A DNA stretch of 64,000 nucleotides from Siccirubricoccus sp. G192 (lineage in GTDB: Bacteria > Pseudomonadota > Alphaproteobacteria > Acetobacterales > Acetobacteraceae), in assembly GCF_019084075.1 (NCBI RefSeq), contig NZ_JAHREN010000001.1, positions 1,771,501 through 1,835,500 of the forward strand. The letters are read 5' to 3'. The notes below the pieces were generated by a model. That model had not been told where the DNA came from and searched no databases. It saw only the letters and a program-made list of their open reading frames with translations. Below are positions 56,900 to 64,000 of this stretch, one piece after another (positions within the stretch are counted from its first letter, which is position 1; each line of letters starts with the position of its first letter). Both the position numbers and the translations under genes were made by a program.

Positions 56900-59026
56900 T
56901 CAGCGGGTCGCAAGGGCTGCGTCCCGCGCGAGGGGCGGCGTGGCGACGAAGATCGGCTGCACCGGTGCCGCATCCGTGCGGCGGAGCAGCGGCGGTTCCA
57001 TGGCCCGGGCCGGAACCGGCAGGGGCTGGGCCCGCGGCGCGGCTGCGCCGGCAGGGGCGGGGGCCGGAGCCGGGCGGGCCGCCGGGCTGGAGGCGGGCGC
57101 CACGGCGCGGGGCGGCGTGGCGGCGGGCGGGGTGGCGGCGGCCGTGGGCGGCGCGGCGCGGGCCGGCCGGCCGGGTTGCAGCGGGATGGTGATGCTGGCC
57201 TGGATCTGCGGCGCCCGCTCGGTCTCCGGCACCATGCCGAGGATCGGCGCGATGCGGCGGATCACCCCGCCGGCGGCCGGTGCCGCGACCCAGCCGGCGG
57301 TGGCATAGCCATGGCTCCGCGCATTCGGCCGCGGCTCATCCACCATCACGTAGAGCGCGTAGCGTGGCGCGTTCATCGGGAAGGCGCCGACGAAGGCGGC
57401 GATGCGCTTGTCCTCCAGATAACCGCCGCGCGGCCCGGTCTTCTGCGCCGTGCCGGTCTTGCCGCCGACGAAATAGCCCGGCACCTCGGCGCCCTTGCCG
57501 GAACCGTCCGTCACTACCAGCCGCATCAGCCGGCGCAGGGTCTCCGAGGTGCGCTCGGAGATCACCCGCACCCCTTCCCGCTCGGTGCCTGGGGCCTGCG
57601 CCACGAGCGTTGGCTGCCGCAGGATGCCACCATTGGCCAAGGCCGAGACGCCGGTGACGACATGCAGGGGGGTGACGGAGATGCCATGGCCGAAGGAGAT
57701 CGTCATGGTGTTGATGTCGCGCCAACCCTGGGCGGTGGGGGCCAGCGGCCGCGCCGTCTCCGGCAGTTCCACGCGCAGGCGCTGCAGCATGCCCATGCGG
57801 CCCATGAACTCGCGGTGCCGCGCCGGGCCGACGCCCATGCCCATATGCGCGGCGCCGAGGTTGGAGGAATAGGCCAGCACCTCGGGCAGCATCAGCGAGC
57901 GGTTCTTGCCCTTGTAGTCGCTGATGGTGAAGCGGCCGTAGCGGATCGGGTGGCGCGCGTCGAAGCTGCTCCAGATATTGGCCGTGCCGTATTCCAGCGC
58001 CATGGCCGCGGTCAGCAGCTTGAAGGTCGAGCCGGGCTCATAGAGGCCGACGGTGGCGCGGTTGAAATGCGGGTCCTGGTCCGGGCGCGGCGCCTGGCCG
58101 GGACGCTGCGGGGCGCGCATCAGGCTGGAGGGGTCGGAGATGTCGAAATCCGGCAGGCTGACCATGGCCAGCACCTCGGCGGTGTTCACGTCCATCACCA
58201 CCCCGGCGCCGCCGACGCCGTTGAAGTCCTCGATCGCCTTCTGCACCGCCTCGCGCAGCGCCACCTGCACCCGCACGTCGATGGACAGCCTGAGCGCGTT
58301 GCGGTCGTTCCGCAGCCGCTCGTCGAAGCTCCGCTCGACCCCGGCGATGCCGTGCCCGTCCACATCGACCGCGCCCAGGATATGCGCCGCGGCGCTGCCC
58401 TGCGGATGGAAGCGGCGCTCGGCGGGGCGGAAATGGAAGCCGGGGATGCCGAGGTCGTTCACCGCCTGCTGCTGCCGCGGCGGCAGGTTGCGGGCGATAT
58501 AGGCGAACTCCACCGCGCGTTCGGTGCCCGGCACCACCCGCTGGGTGAGCCGGGCGACCAGCCGCTCCCGGTCCAGGCCGGGCAGCACGCCGAGCAGCCG
58601 GTCGGCCGCGGCGACCGGGTCGCTGATCTCCTCCGGGTTGGCGTAGAGCTCCGTCACCTGCAGGGACAGGGCCAGCACCTCGCCGTTGCGGTCGGTGATG
58701 GCGGCGCGGCCGATGGTCGGCTCCCCGGTCGGCACCCTTGGCGCGGCGCGCAGCCGCGGCGTCGCGGGGTCGAGGATGGTGGCGAGGGTGAGCTTCATGC
58801 CCACCGCGGTGAAGAGCGCGGCGAAGCCGCAGGCGGCGATCACCAGCCGGCCGCGCGTCCGCTCCATCTGCGCCCGGCGGGCGAGGTCGGGGGCGGCGAC
58901 CCGCACCATGGCGCGGGAGCCGCCGGGCTGCGCCAGGGCCGGCCGCTCGGGCATCGGCCGGCCGGCCGGCGCCGCATCCGGCGAGGGCGGCGGCCGCAGC
59001 GGCTCGAAGGGCGGCAGGGCGCTCAT
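56900..59026 (-). CDS. ftsI: Septal penicillin-binding protein FtsI (PBP3)
   Basis: Monofunctional transpeptidase for septal cross-linking. The 708-residue protein has a cytoplasmic Pro-rich N-terminus, one membrane helix at about 61-84, the pedestal domain (ITDRNGEVLALSLQVTELYA) and the transpeptidase domain with SxxK at Ser333 (EPGSTFKLLTAAMA), SSN in LAYSSNLGAAHMG and KTGTA in FVGGKTGTAQK. About 120 residues of Pro/Ala-rich sequence follow, longer than usual. ATG 59026 overlaps the ftsL stop. Three bases separate its stop from the inferred murE start. Confidence 0.95.
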   Translation of the reverse strand: MSALPPFEPLRPPPSPDAAPAGRPMPERPALAQPGGSRAMVRVAAPDLARRAQMERTRGRLVIAACGFAALFTAVGMKLTLATILDPATPRLRAAPRVPTGEPTIGRAAITDRNGEVLALSLQVTELYANPEEISDPVAAADRLLGVLPGLDRERLVARLTQRVVPGTERAVEFAYIARNLPPRQQQAVNDLGIPGFHFRPAERRFHPQGSAAAHILGAVDVDGHGIAGVERSFDERLRNDRNALRLSIDVRVQVALREAVQKAIEDFNGVGGAGVVMDVNTAEVLAMVSLPDFDISDPSSLMRAPQRPGQAPRPDQDPHFNRATVGLYEPGSTFKLLTAAMALEYGTANIWSSFDARHPIRYGRFTISDYKGKNRSLMLPEVLAYSSNLGAAHMGMGVGPARHREFMGRMGMLQRLRVELPETARPLAPTAQGWRDINTMTISFGHGISVTPLHVVTGVSALANGGILRQPTLVAQAPGTEREGVRVISERTSETLRRLMRLVVTDGSGKGAEVPGYFVGGKTGTAQKTGPRGGYLEDKRIAAFVGAFPMNAPRYALYVMVDEPRPNARSHGYATAGWVAAPAAGGVIRRIAPILGMVPETERAPQIQASITIPLQPGRPARAAPPTAAATPPAATPPRAVAPASSPAARPAPAPAPAGAAAPRAQPLPVPARAMEPPLLRRTDAAPVQPIFVATPPLARDAALATR

Positions 59027-60006
59027 CGCAGCGCCATGCCGGAGCCGTTGTAGCTGGCGGCATTCGCCGGGCTGAAGGCAACCGGCGGCGGCAGCAGCGG
59101 CCGCCCGCCCGCAAGCGCGCTGCCGAGCGAGGAGCCGAGCGGGATGGCGGCCTCGGCCATCCGCGGCGGCGGCGCGGCGGCTACCTGGGTCACGGGCGCG
59201 CGCGGAGCGGCGACGGCCACCTGCGCCACGGCGGCGCGGACCGGCGGCGGCAGGGCGGCGAATTCCGGCGCCGGGCGCGGCACGGGCCGGGGCGCCGGGC
59301 GCGGCTGGGTGGCGCGGGCGATATCGGCCAGGGCCGGGCGCGGCTCGACCGCGCGCGGCTCGGCCGGGCGGCGCTCCACGATGCGCGACTCGGCCGGCGG
59401 ATGCTCCACCATGCGCGCCACAGGCGCCGGCGCGGCGGGCACAGCGGCGAGGGCGGCCGGCGCCGGCGTGGCGGGGCGCGCCTCCGGCAGCAGCGGGATG
59501 GCCGCGGCGGCCACGACTGCGGGCGCGGCGGCAGGCTCGGCCGGGATTGCGGCGGGGGCGGCGGGCGGCGCCGGTTCCGGCTCGGCCCGCGCCAGCATGG
59601 TGGCCGCCGGGACCGCGGCTGGCGCGGGGGCCAGGGGCGGCAGCAGGGCGATGACATCGGTGCCGGCCGGGGCGGCCGGCTCGCGCGCCGCGAAGAGCGC
59701 GGTCGGGCCGGAATAGGCCGCCACCGCCGGCAGCCGCCGCTCAGCCTCGGTCATGCGGAGGAACTGCGCCGGCTGCATCGGCTCCAGCGCCAGGTGGCGC
59801 TGCGCCAGGCCGCGCAGCCGCTCCTGCTCGGTCAGCCAGGCCCATTCGGCCTGAAGGCCCTGGGTGCGGGCCTCCGCCTCCTCGATGCCGCGCGCCAGGC
59901 CGCGCAGCTCACGGTCGAGCAGCGAGACCGCGTGCTTGGTGTTGTAGACGTGCAGCCCCGCACCGGCGGCCGCAACGAGGCAAACGAGGGTGAGCGGGCG
60001 GATCAT
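59023..60006 (-). CDS. ftsL: Cell division protein FtsL with long Pro/Ala-rich C-terminus
   Basis: Small bitopic divisome protein by position and N-terminus: a membrane helix at residues 3-18 ([18 protein letters not shown]) and a coiled-coil segment ([38 protein letters not shown]) ending near residue 85 with the LEPMQPAQF region seen in alphaproteobacterial FtsL. FtsL is usually 100-150 residues; here a further 230 residues of Pro, Ala, Val and Arg follow, ending in [16 protein letters not shown]. The frame stays open with coding-like third positions and ends precisely in an ATGA overlap with ftsI, so the extension appears genuine. Confidence 0.85.
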   Translation of the reverse strand: MIRPLTLVCLVAAAGAGLHVYNTKHAVSLLDRELRGLARGIEEAEARTQGLQAEWAWLTEQERLRGLAQRHLALEPMQPAQFLRMTEAERRLPAVAAYSGPTALFAAREPAAPAGTDVIALLPPLAPAPAAVPAATMLARAEPEPAPPAAPAAIPAEPAAAPAVVAAAAIPLLPEARPATPAPAALAAVPAAPAPVARMVEHPPAESRIVERRPAEPRAVEPRPALADIARATQPRPAPRPVPRPAPEFAALPPPVRAAVAQVAVAAPRAPVTQVAAAPPPRMAEAAIPLGSSLGSALAGGRPLLPPPVAFSPANAASYNGSGMALR

Positions 60007-60947
60007 GCGGCGTCCTGCAGCGCGAGGCGTTCGATGGCGCGCAGCCGGCCGGAGCGGGCGCGCGGATTGGTGTCGGTCTCGGCCGCGCCGGGGCGCAGCG
60101 CGCGCGGCGTGACCAGGCGGAAGGAGGCGCGGGCCTGGCCGCGGCCGAGCGAGGCGGGATCGTGGCGGGAGGCGCCGCTGCCGCGGCCGGCGGCGCCGGC
60201 CATGAAGCGCTTCACGATCCGGTCCTCCAGCGAGTGGAAGGCCACCACCACCAGCCGCCCGCCCGGCGCGAGCAGCGCGGCGGCGGCGGCGAGGCCGCGC
60301 TCCACCTCGCCCAGCTCGTCGTTCACCGCAAGGCGCAGCGCCTGGAAGCTGCGGGTGGCGCGGTCGATGCCGGAGGGGTCGCGCGGCGTGACCGAGCGGA
60401 TGATGGAGGCGAGGCGGCCGGTGGTCGTGATCGGCGCCTCGCGCCGGGCGGCGACCAGGGCACGGGCGATGCGGCGGGCATGGCGCTCCTCCCCCAGCTT
60501 GAAGAGCATCTCCACCAGCTCCGACTCGGATAGCGTGTTCACGAGGTCCGCGGCGGATTTCCCGGCCTTCTCCATGCGCATGTCAAGCGGGCCGTCGGCG
60601 CGGAAGGAGAAGCCGCGCTCCGCCTCGTCCAGTTGGAAGGAGGAGACGCCGAGGTCGAGCACCACGCCATCCAGCGTGGTGACGCCGCGCCCCTGCAGCA
60701 GCACCAGCATGTCGCCGAACCGGCCCTCGACCAGGTGCAGCCGGCCGGGATGGCGGGCGGCCAGCGCGGCACCGCGGGCGATGGCGTCGGGGTCGCGGTC
60801 GATTGCGTAGAGGGTGCAGCGCGCGGCCTCCAGGATGGCGCCGGCATAGCCGCCGCCGCCGAAGGTGCCGTCGCAATAGGTGCCGCCGTCGCGCGGCGCC
60901 AGGGTTTCCAGCACTTCGGCCAGCAGGACGGGCAGGTGGCCGCTCAT
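60003..60947 (-). CDS. rsmH: 16S rRNA m4C1402 methyltransferase RsmH (MraW)
   Basis: SAM-dependent N4-methylation of C1402 of 16S rRNA. The 314-residue protein shows [37 protein letters not shown] (SAM loop), [13 protein letters not shown], the [20 protein letters not shown] motif, [43 protein letters not shown] and [20 protein letters not shown] 60947 overlaps the mraZ stop and its stop overlaps the ftsL start, so translation is coupled on both sides. Confidence 0.97.
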   Translation of the reverse strand: MSGHLPVLLAEVLETLAPRDGGTYCDGTFGGGGYAGAILEAARCTLYAIDRDPDAIARGAALAARHPGRLHLVEGRFGDMLVLLQGRGVTTLDGVVLDLGVSSFQLDEAERGFSFRADGPLDMRMEKAGKSAADLVNTLSESELVEMLFKLGEERHARRIARALVAARREAPITTTGRLASIIRSVTPRDPSGIDRATRSFQALRLAVNDELGEVERGLAAAAALLAPGGRLVVVAFHSLEDRIVKRFMAGAAGRGSGASRHDPASLGRGQARASFRLVTPRALRPGAAETDTNPRARSGRLRAIERLALQDAA

Positions 60948-61381
60948 GCCGCGGGCTCCCGGCGCTGGTGGGGCTTGCGGCGGGCGGCGGCGCGCTCGTT
61001 CCAGACCGATTGCGACCAGATCTGGAAGAATTTGTCGCGGCCGATGAACCAGATTGCAGGCTCGAGCGGCACCGCCGCCGCCAGGTCCTTCGGCAGGACA
61101 ATGCGGCCCTCGGCATCCGGGCGGAGGCTGTAGACCTCGACCGTCAGGTCGTCGGTGAGTTCGTCGTAATCGGCGTCGAAGGGGTCGGCCTCGCCGATGC
61201 GCCTGCGAACCTCGGCCTGGAAGGCGGGTTTCGCCCAGCCGTCGATGCAGGGAGAATGGCTGGATGGGCGGAGGATGATGTCCTGCGCGTGCTGTTCGGC
61301 AAGGATCGTGCGGAATGCGGCAGGCACGGAGAGCCGGGCCTTCTTCGCATCGAACGTTCCCGGTTCCTTGCCCGCAAAAAT
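60944..61381 (-). CDS. mraZ: MraZ transcriptional regulator of the dcw cluster (start codon reads ATT)
   Basis: AbrB-fold regulator that represses its own operon. Two SpoVT/AbrB-like halves are visible: [20 protein letters not shown] with AFR, and [20 protein letters not shown]. Aligned with Escherichia coli MraZ (MFRG...D.KGR), the initiator Met falls on an ATT at 61379-61381, giving 145 residues. No ATG, GTG or TTG is in frame at that place; the next in-frame ATG upstream (61438) would add 19 residues of Arg/Gly-rich sequence. Either AUU is used, or one base has been misread. The stop overlaps rsmH. First gene of the dcw operon. Confidence 0.85.
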   Translation of the reverse strand: MFAGKEPGTFDAKKARLSVPAAFRTILAEQHAQDIILRPSSHSPCIDGWAKPAFQAEVRRRIGEADPFDADYDELTDDLTVEVYSLRPDAEGRIVLPKDLAAAVPLEPAIWFIGRDKFFQIWSQSVWNERAAARRKPHQRREPAA

Positions 61382-61548
61382 GGAACCCGCCCCCCCCTGC
61401 GCCCGCCTATAGGCTGCGTGCCGTCCCCGGGGACCCATCCCGCGGGGACAGCGGCCGGCGGGGCCCCCCCGACCCCGCCGACTCGCCCGACCATCCCGCT
61501 TCGAACCACCCGCCCCCCCCAGGCGTCTCGGTCCGTCACGAGATGACC

Positions 61549-61583
61549 TGGGATAGCACGGGAAAACCTGGGACAGCAAGGGA
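61549..61583. promoter_or_regulatory. MraZ-type operator: four TGGGA-like pentamers at exact 10-base period
   Basis: On the + strand, TGGGA (61549), CGGGA (61559), TGGGA (61569) and AGGGA (61579) are each separated by five bases. MraZ is known to bind direct TGGGN repeats with five-base spacers in its own promoter region. They lie about 170 bases upstream of mraZ, on the antisense strand relative to the operon, so orientation should be checked. Confidence 0.7.
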
Positions 61584-61594
61584 GAAAGCCATTA

Positions 61595-61617
61595 CGGCCG
61601 AAAAAGAATTTCGGCCG
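61595..61617. promoter_or_regulatory. Dyad CGGCCGAAA / TTTCGGCCG between rnpB and mraZ
   Basis: A perfect nine-base inverted repeat (61595-61603 and 61609-61617) with a five-base A-rich loop, extended by ATT/AAT beyond a one-base bulge. It may be a terminator-like stem for rnpB or an operator next to the MraZ-type boxes. There is no T-run. The rest of the 61382-61757 interval holds no gene that I can support. Confidence 0.5.
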
Positions 61618-61757
61618 AATTGCTGGATTTGCAGGGTCTTAGGTGCCGAAAAGCGCCAATATGCAGAACATACCCGTGAGGTCCAGGCCCACTGTGCTTC
61701 GTTTTTTAAGCGCATCGGAGCCGCTGGGGACAAGCCTGTGGAAAGGCTGTGGACAGA

Positions 61758-62188
<431 letters not shown>

Positions 62189-62217
62189 GGTGCAGATGCG
62201 CCCGGGCGTGCCCCGCG

Positions 62218-62925
62218 TCAATCGCCGGCCGAGAGCCGCGCCACGGCGGCCAGCCGTGCCAGCGTGCCGGCATCGGCCAGCCCGTCCACCCGTTCCGGCC
62301 GCCAGCGCCGCTGGAAGGCGGTGAGCAGCATCGCCGGCGGCAGGTCGGTGCGATAGCCGATGGCGCCCAGCAGCGGCACGGCGCGCGCCAGGCCATCCGG
62401 CGGCAGCGCCGCATCCTCGCCGGCGACGCCTTCCGGCCAGAGGCCGACGCCATTCGCCGCCAGCCCTTCCCAGTCGAAGAACTCGCCCGGGTCCTGCTTG
62501 CGGTCGGGGGCGATGTCGCTATGCGCCACCACGTCGCGCGGCAGGATCGGGTGGCGGGCCAGGATCTCCAGGCAGAGGTCGCAGGCCGCGGCCATCTGCA
62601 GGGCGGGGAAGGGGCGGTAGCCCCATTCGTGGCCGGGATTGACGAGTTCGATGCCGATGCTGCGGCCGTTCAGCGCCTCCCGCCCGCGCCAATGCGAGAT
62701 CCCGGCATGCCAGGCCCGCCGCGCCTCCGGCACCAGGCGCCAGACGGTGCCGTCCTCCTCCACCACGTAATGCGCGGAAACCGCGGCGGCGGGGTCGCGG
62801 AGCCGCTGGATCGCCTCCCCGGCGTTGCGCATGCCGGTATAGTGCAGCACCAGCGTATCGACCGGCCCACCTTCCGGGCGGGCGTCGTGGTTCGGGCTCG
62901 GCGCCTCCCGGATGCGGAGCGTCAT
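62218..62925 (-). CDS. AmpD-like N-acetylmuramoyl-L-alanine amidase
   Basis: Zinc amidase cleaving the lactyl-amide bond of muropeptides; a role in peptidoglycan recycling is likely because no signal peptide is present. The 235-residue protein begins IREAPSPNHDARPEGGPVD, then LVLHYTG with ligand His28, SAHYVVEEDGTVWRLVPE, AWHAGISHWRGREALNGRSI, GIELVNPGHEWGYRPFP, and VVAHSDIAPDRKQDPG holding ligands His135 and Asp145. The C-terminal segment YRTDLPPAMLLTAFQRRWRP resembles a short peptidoglycan-binding unit. It sits upstream of rnpB and downstream of the djlA-like gene on the same strand. Confidence 0.9.
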   Translation of the reverse strand: MTLRIREAPSPNHDARPEGGPVDTLVLHYTGMRNAGEAIQRLRDPAAAVSAHYVVEEDGTVWRLVPEARRAWHAGISHWRGREALNGRSIGIELVNPGHEWGYRPFPALQMAAACDLCLEILARHPILPRDVVAHSDIAPDRKQDPGEFFDWEGLAANGVGLWPEGVAGEDAALPPDGLARAVPLLGAIGYRTDLPPAMLLTAFQRRWRPERVDGLADAGTLARLAAVARLSAGD

Positions 62926-62964
62926 CGGCGCCTCACAGGCCGCGTTCGCGCCTGGTGCTGGCCC

Positions 62965-63762
62965 TCACAACCCGCGCTCACGTTTGATCCGGTCCCAGGC
63001 GGCGTTGATCCGGGCCACCTTGTCGGTGGCGCGCCTGACGAATTCCGCCGGCACGCCGCGCGCCGCCAGGCTGTCCGGATGGTTCTCCCGCATCAGCCGC
63101 CGCCAAGCCTGGCGGATATCGGCATTCGCCGCCTCCCGCGTCAGGCCGAGCACCGCATAGGGGTCGGGCCCGCCCGGCGCCTCGGCGGTGGCGCGCCGGC
63201 CGTCGCGGGCGCGTTCCCAGGCGTTGGAATCCAAGCCGAAGCGCAACTGCACCCCTTGCAGGAAGGCGACCTCGGATTTCGTCAGCGGCCCATCGGCGCG
63301 GGCGATCTGGAACAGTGCCGTCAGCACGTCCTCCAGCATGCCCTTGTTGTCGGCGAAGGCCTCGCCGAGGCGTTCGGCGAAGCGCTCATAGCCTTCGGCG
63401 CTGTCGCGGGCCTGGTCAAAGAGGTGGCCGACCTCCACCAGGCTTTCCGGGGGGATGCGGAACATGCGCTTGAAGGCGTCGATCTCCTCCCGCTTCACTG
63501 CCCCGTCGCATTTGGCGAGCTTGGCCGAGAGCACCACCACGGAGATGGCGAAAAGCTGCTCCCGCGATCCCAGCAGCGCGGCAAGGTCGGCGGCATCGCC
63601 CGGCGAGGGGCGGCCGAACAGCCCCTGCGGCAGGGCACGGGTGGCGCGGCCGATCGCCCCCTCATCCGCCGCATGGCCGAGCGCGGCGCCCACCACGGCG
63701 CCGAGCGGCCCGCCGGTGACGAAGCCCGCCACGCCACCGATGATCTTGCCCCAGACGCTCAA
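62965..63762 (-). CDS. djlA: TerB/DnaJ-domain protein, DjlA-like co-chaperone
   Basis: A 265-residue protein with a hydrophobic, glycine-rich N-terminus (VWGKIIGGVAGFVTGGPLGA) likely to insert in the membrane. A helical TerB domain follows (LFAISVVVLSAKLAKCDGAV, FAERLGEAFADNKGMLEDVL), then a C-terminal J domain (DPYAVLGLTREAANADIRQA with the HPD tripeptide in RENHPDSLAARG). This order is that of DjlA, which stimulates DnaK. A TTG at 63762 is chosen as start: AAGGGGA lies about seven bases upstream and it matches the family N-terminus; upstream ATGs add Arg/Pro-rich sequence. Confidence 0.87.
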   Translation of the reverse strand: MSVWGKIIGGVAGFVTGGPLGAVVGAALGHAADEGAIGRATRALPQGLFGRPSPGDAADLAALLGSREQLFAISVVVLSAKLAKCDGAVKREEIDAFKRMFRIPPESLVEVGHLFDQARDSAEGYERFAERLGEAFADNKGMLEDVLTALFQIARADGPLTKSEVAFLQGVQLRFGLDSNAWERARDGRRATAEAPGGPDPYAVLGLTREAANADIRQAWRRLMRENHPDSLAARGVPAEFVRRATDKVARINAAWDRIKRERGL

Positions 63763-63847
63763 ACCCGGTCCCCTTCCACTCGGCGGCAAGGCTAGCATGC
63801 GCGCGGGGCGGCGGGGAGGCGCGGCGCTCGGCCTGCCCCTCATGCCA

Positions 63848-63876
63848 GCCCGCCCCAGGGGGCAACCCTGGCGGGC
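63848..63876. terminator. GC hairpin upstream of the djlA-like gene
   Basis: CCAGGG (63855-63860) pairs with CCCTGG (63866-63871), and GCCCG with CGGGC outside a two-base bulge. It lies between the djlA-like gene and a probable rightward gene starting at the window edge. Role uncertain: terminator or gene-boundary repeat. Confidence 0.4.
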
Positions 63877-63989
63877 CGGCATTCGTTTCACTGCCGCCCT
63901 TGCCCCTTGCCTGGGGGGGCGGTAATGCGGCCGCGGCTTCCTTGCGCGCCCGGCTTGCCGCGCCGGCCTCGCCCCCTGCGGAGTTTCCC

Positions 63990-64000
63990 ATGGCCGGCTG
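63990..64000 (+). CDS. Start of a further rightward gene (cut by the window edge)
   Basis: An ATG at 63990-63992 is preceded by GGAG about eight bases upstream and begins M-A-G before the sequence ends. Three codons are not enough to identify anything; it is listed only because the ribosome site and the lack of any other gene in 63763-63989 make a start plausible. Confidence 0.3.

Noticed and set aside
61737..61753. Two TGTGGA hexamers 11 bases apart beside rnpB
   Set aside because: Too short to call a regulatory site, and they overlap the region flanking the 3' end of rnpB.

Overview
The window is a very GC-rich bacterial chromosome segment, almost fully coding, with strong G/C preference at third codon positions. 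The complete dcw cluster in the order mraZ-rsmH-ftsL-ftsI-murE-murF-mraY-murD-ftsW-murG-murC-murB-ddl-ftsQ-ftsA-ftsZ-lpxC-bamD-recN-ligA, a fumarate hydratase/SspB/ThyX group, hflKC-degP, and DUF1127 and SLVVNYEEG-type PuuE genes together suggest an alphaproteobacterium, most likely Acetobacteraceae (Roseomonas-like). That placement is an inference from gene content and was not checked by any search.

Layout. 1-2940: class I fumarate hydratase (partial) and SspB on the minus strand, then ThyX and two tiny membrane proteins. 3088-6888: a three-subunit molybdenum hydroxylase of the PaoABC type. 7004-12269: Mrp divergent from hflK-hflC-degP. 12332-14238: serB and miaA, divergent. 14306-18254: ilvB-ilvN-ilvC, interrupted between ilvN and ilvC by a lower-GC membrane-protein gene that looks acquired. 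18315-22508: an RTX serralysin-type metalloprotease divergent from a PuuE-like deacetylase, a TctC-type binding protein and a small cupin. 23204-24698: mlaC and mlaA (outer-membrane lipid asymmetry), then metF, a BASS-type transporter, a secreted pentapeptide-repeat protein, a UvrD/PcrA helicase and prmA. 30538-36073: an MFS transporter, a DUF1127 protein, aminopeptidase P, an alpha/beta hydrolase and a class A beta-lactamase-like hydrolase. 36074-61381: ligA, recN, bamD, lpxC and the whole dcw cluster, all on the minus strand and mostly linked by ATGA stop/start overlaps, i.e. one long co-transcribed block making peptidoglycan precursors and the divisome. 61758-62188: the RNase P RNA (rnpB) immediately upstream of mraZ, then an AmpD-like amidase and a DjlA-like co-chaperone.

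A major property of this sequence is that at least twelve conserved genes carry a single extra base, nearly always inside a short homopolymer (hflC, degP, the ilv-inserted gene, puuE, metF, an MFS gene, a hydrolase gene, bamD, ftsZ, ftsQ, murG and murE). All are +1 and none is -1. Removing the base restores family-typical proteins and, in the dcw cluster, restores exact ATGA/TGATG junctions. This points to uncorrected sequencing error rather than gene decay, and the apparent MurG-MurC fusion is one consequence. Coordinates below give the full extent of the repaired genes.

No CRISPR array, transposase, rRNA or tRNA gene was seen. I did not find a clear new multi-gene system. The best candidates for something undescribed are the transferred three-helix membrane protein inside the ilv operon, a four-fold decameric MraZ-type operator upstream of mraZ, and a 57-bp tandem duplication wedged between ftsW and murG.
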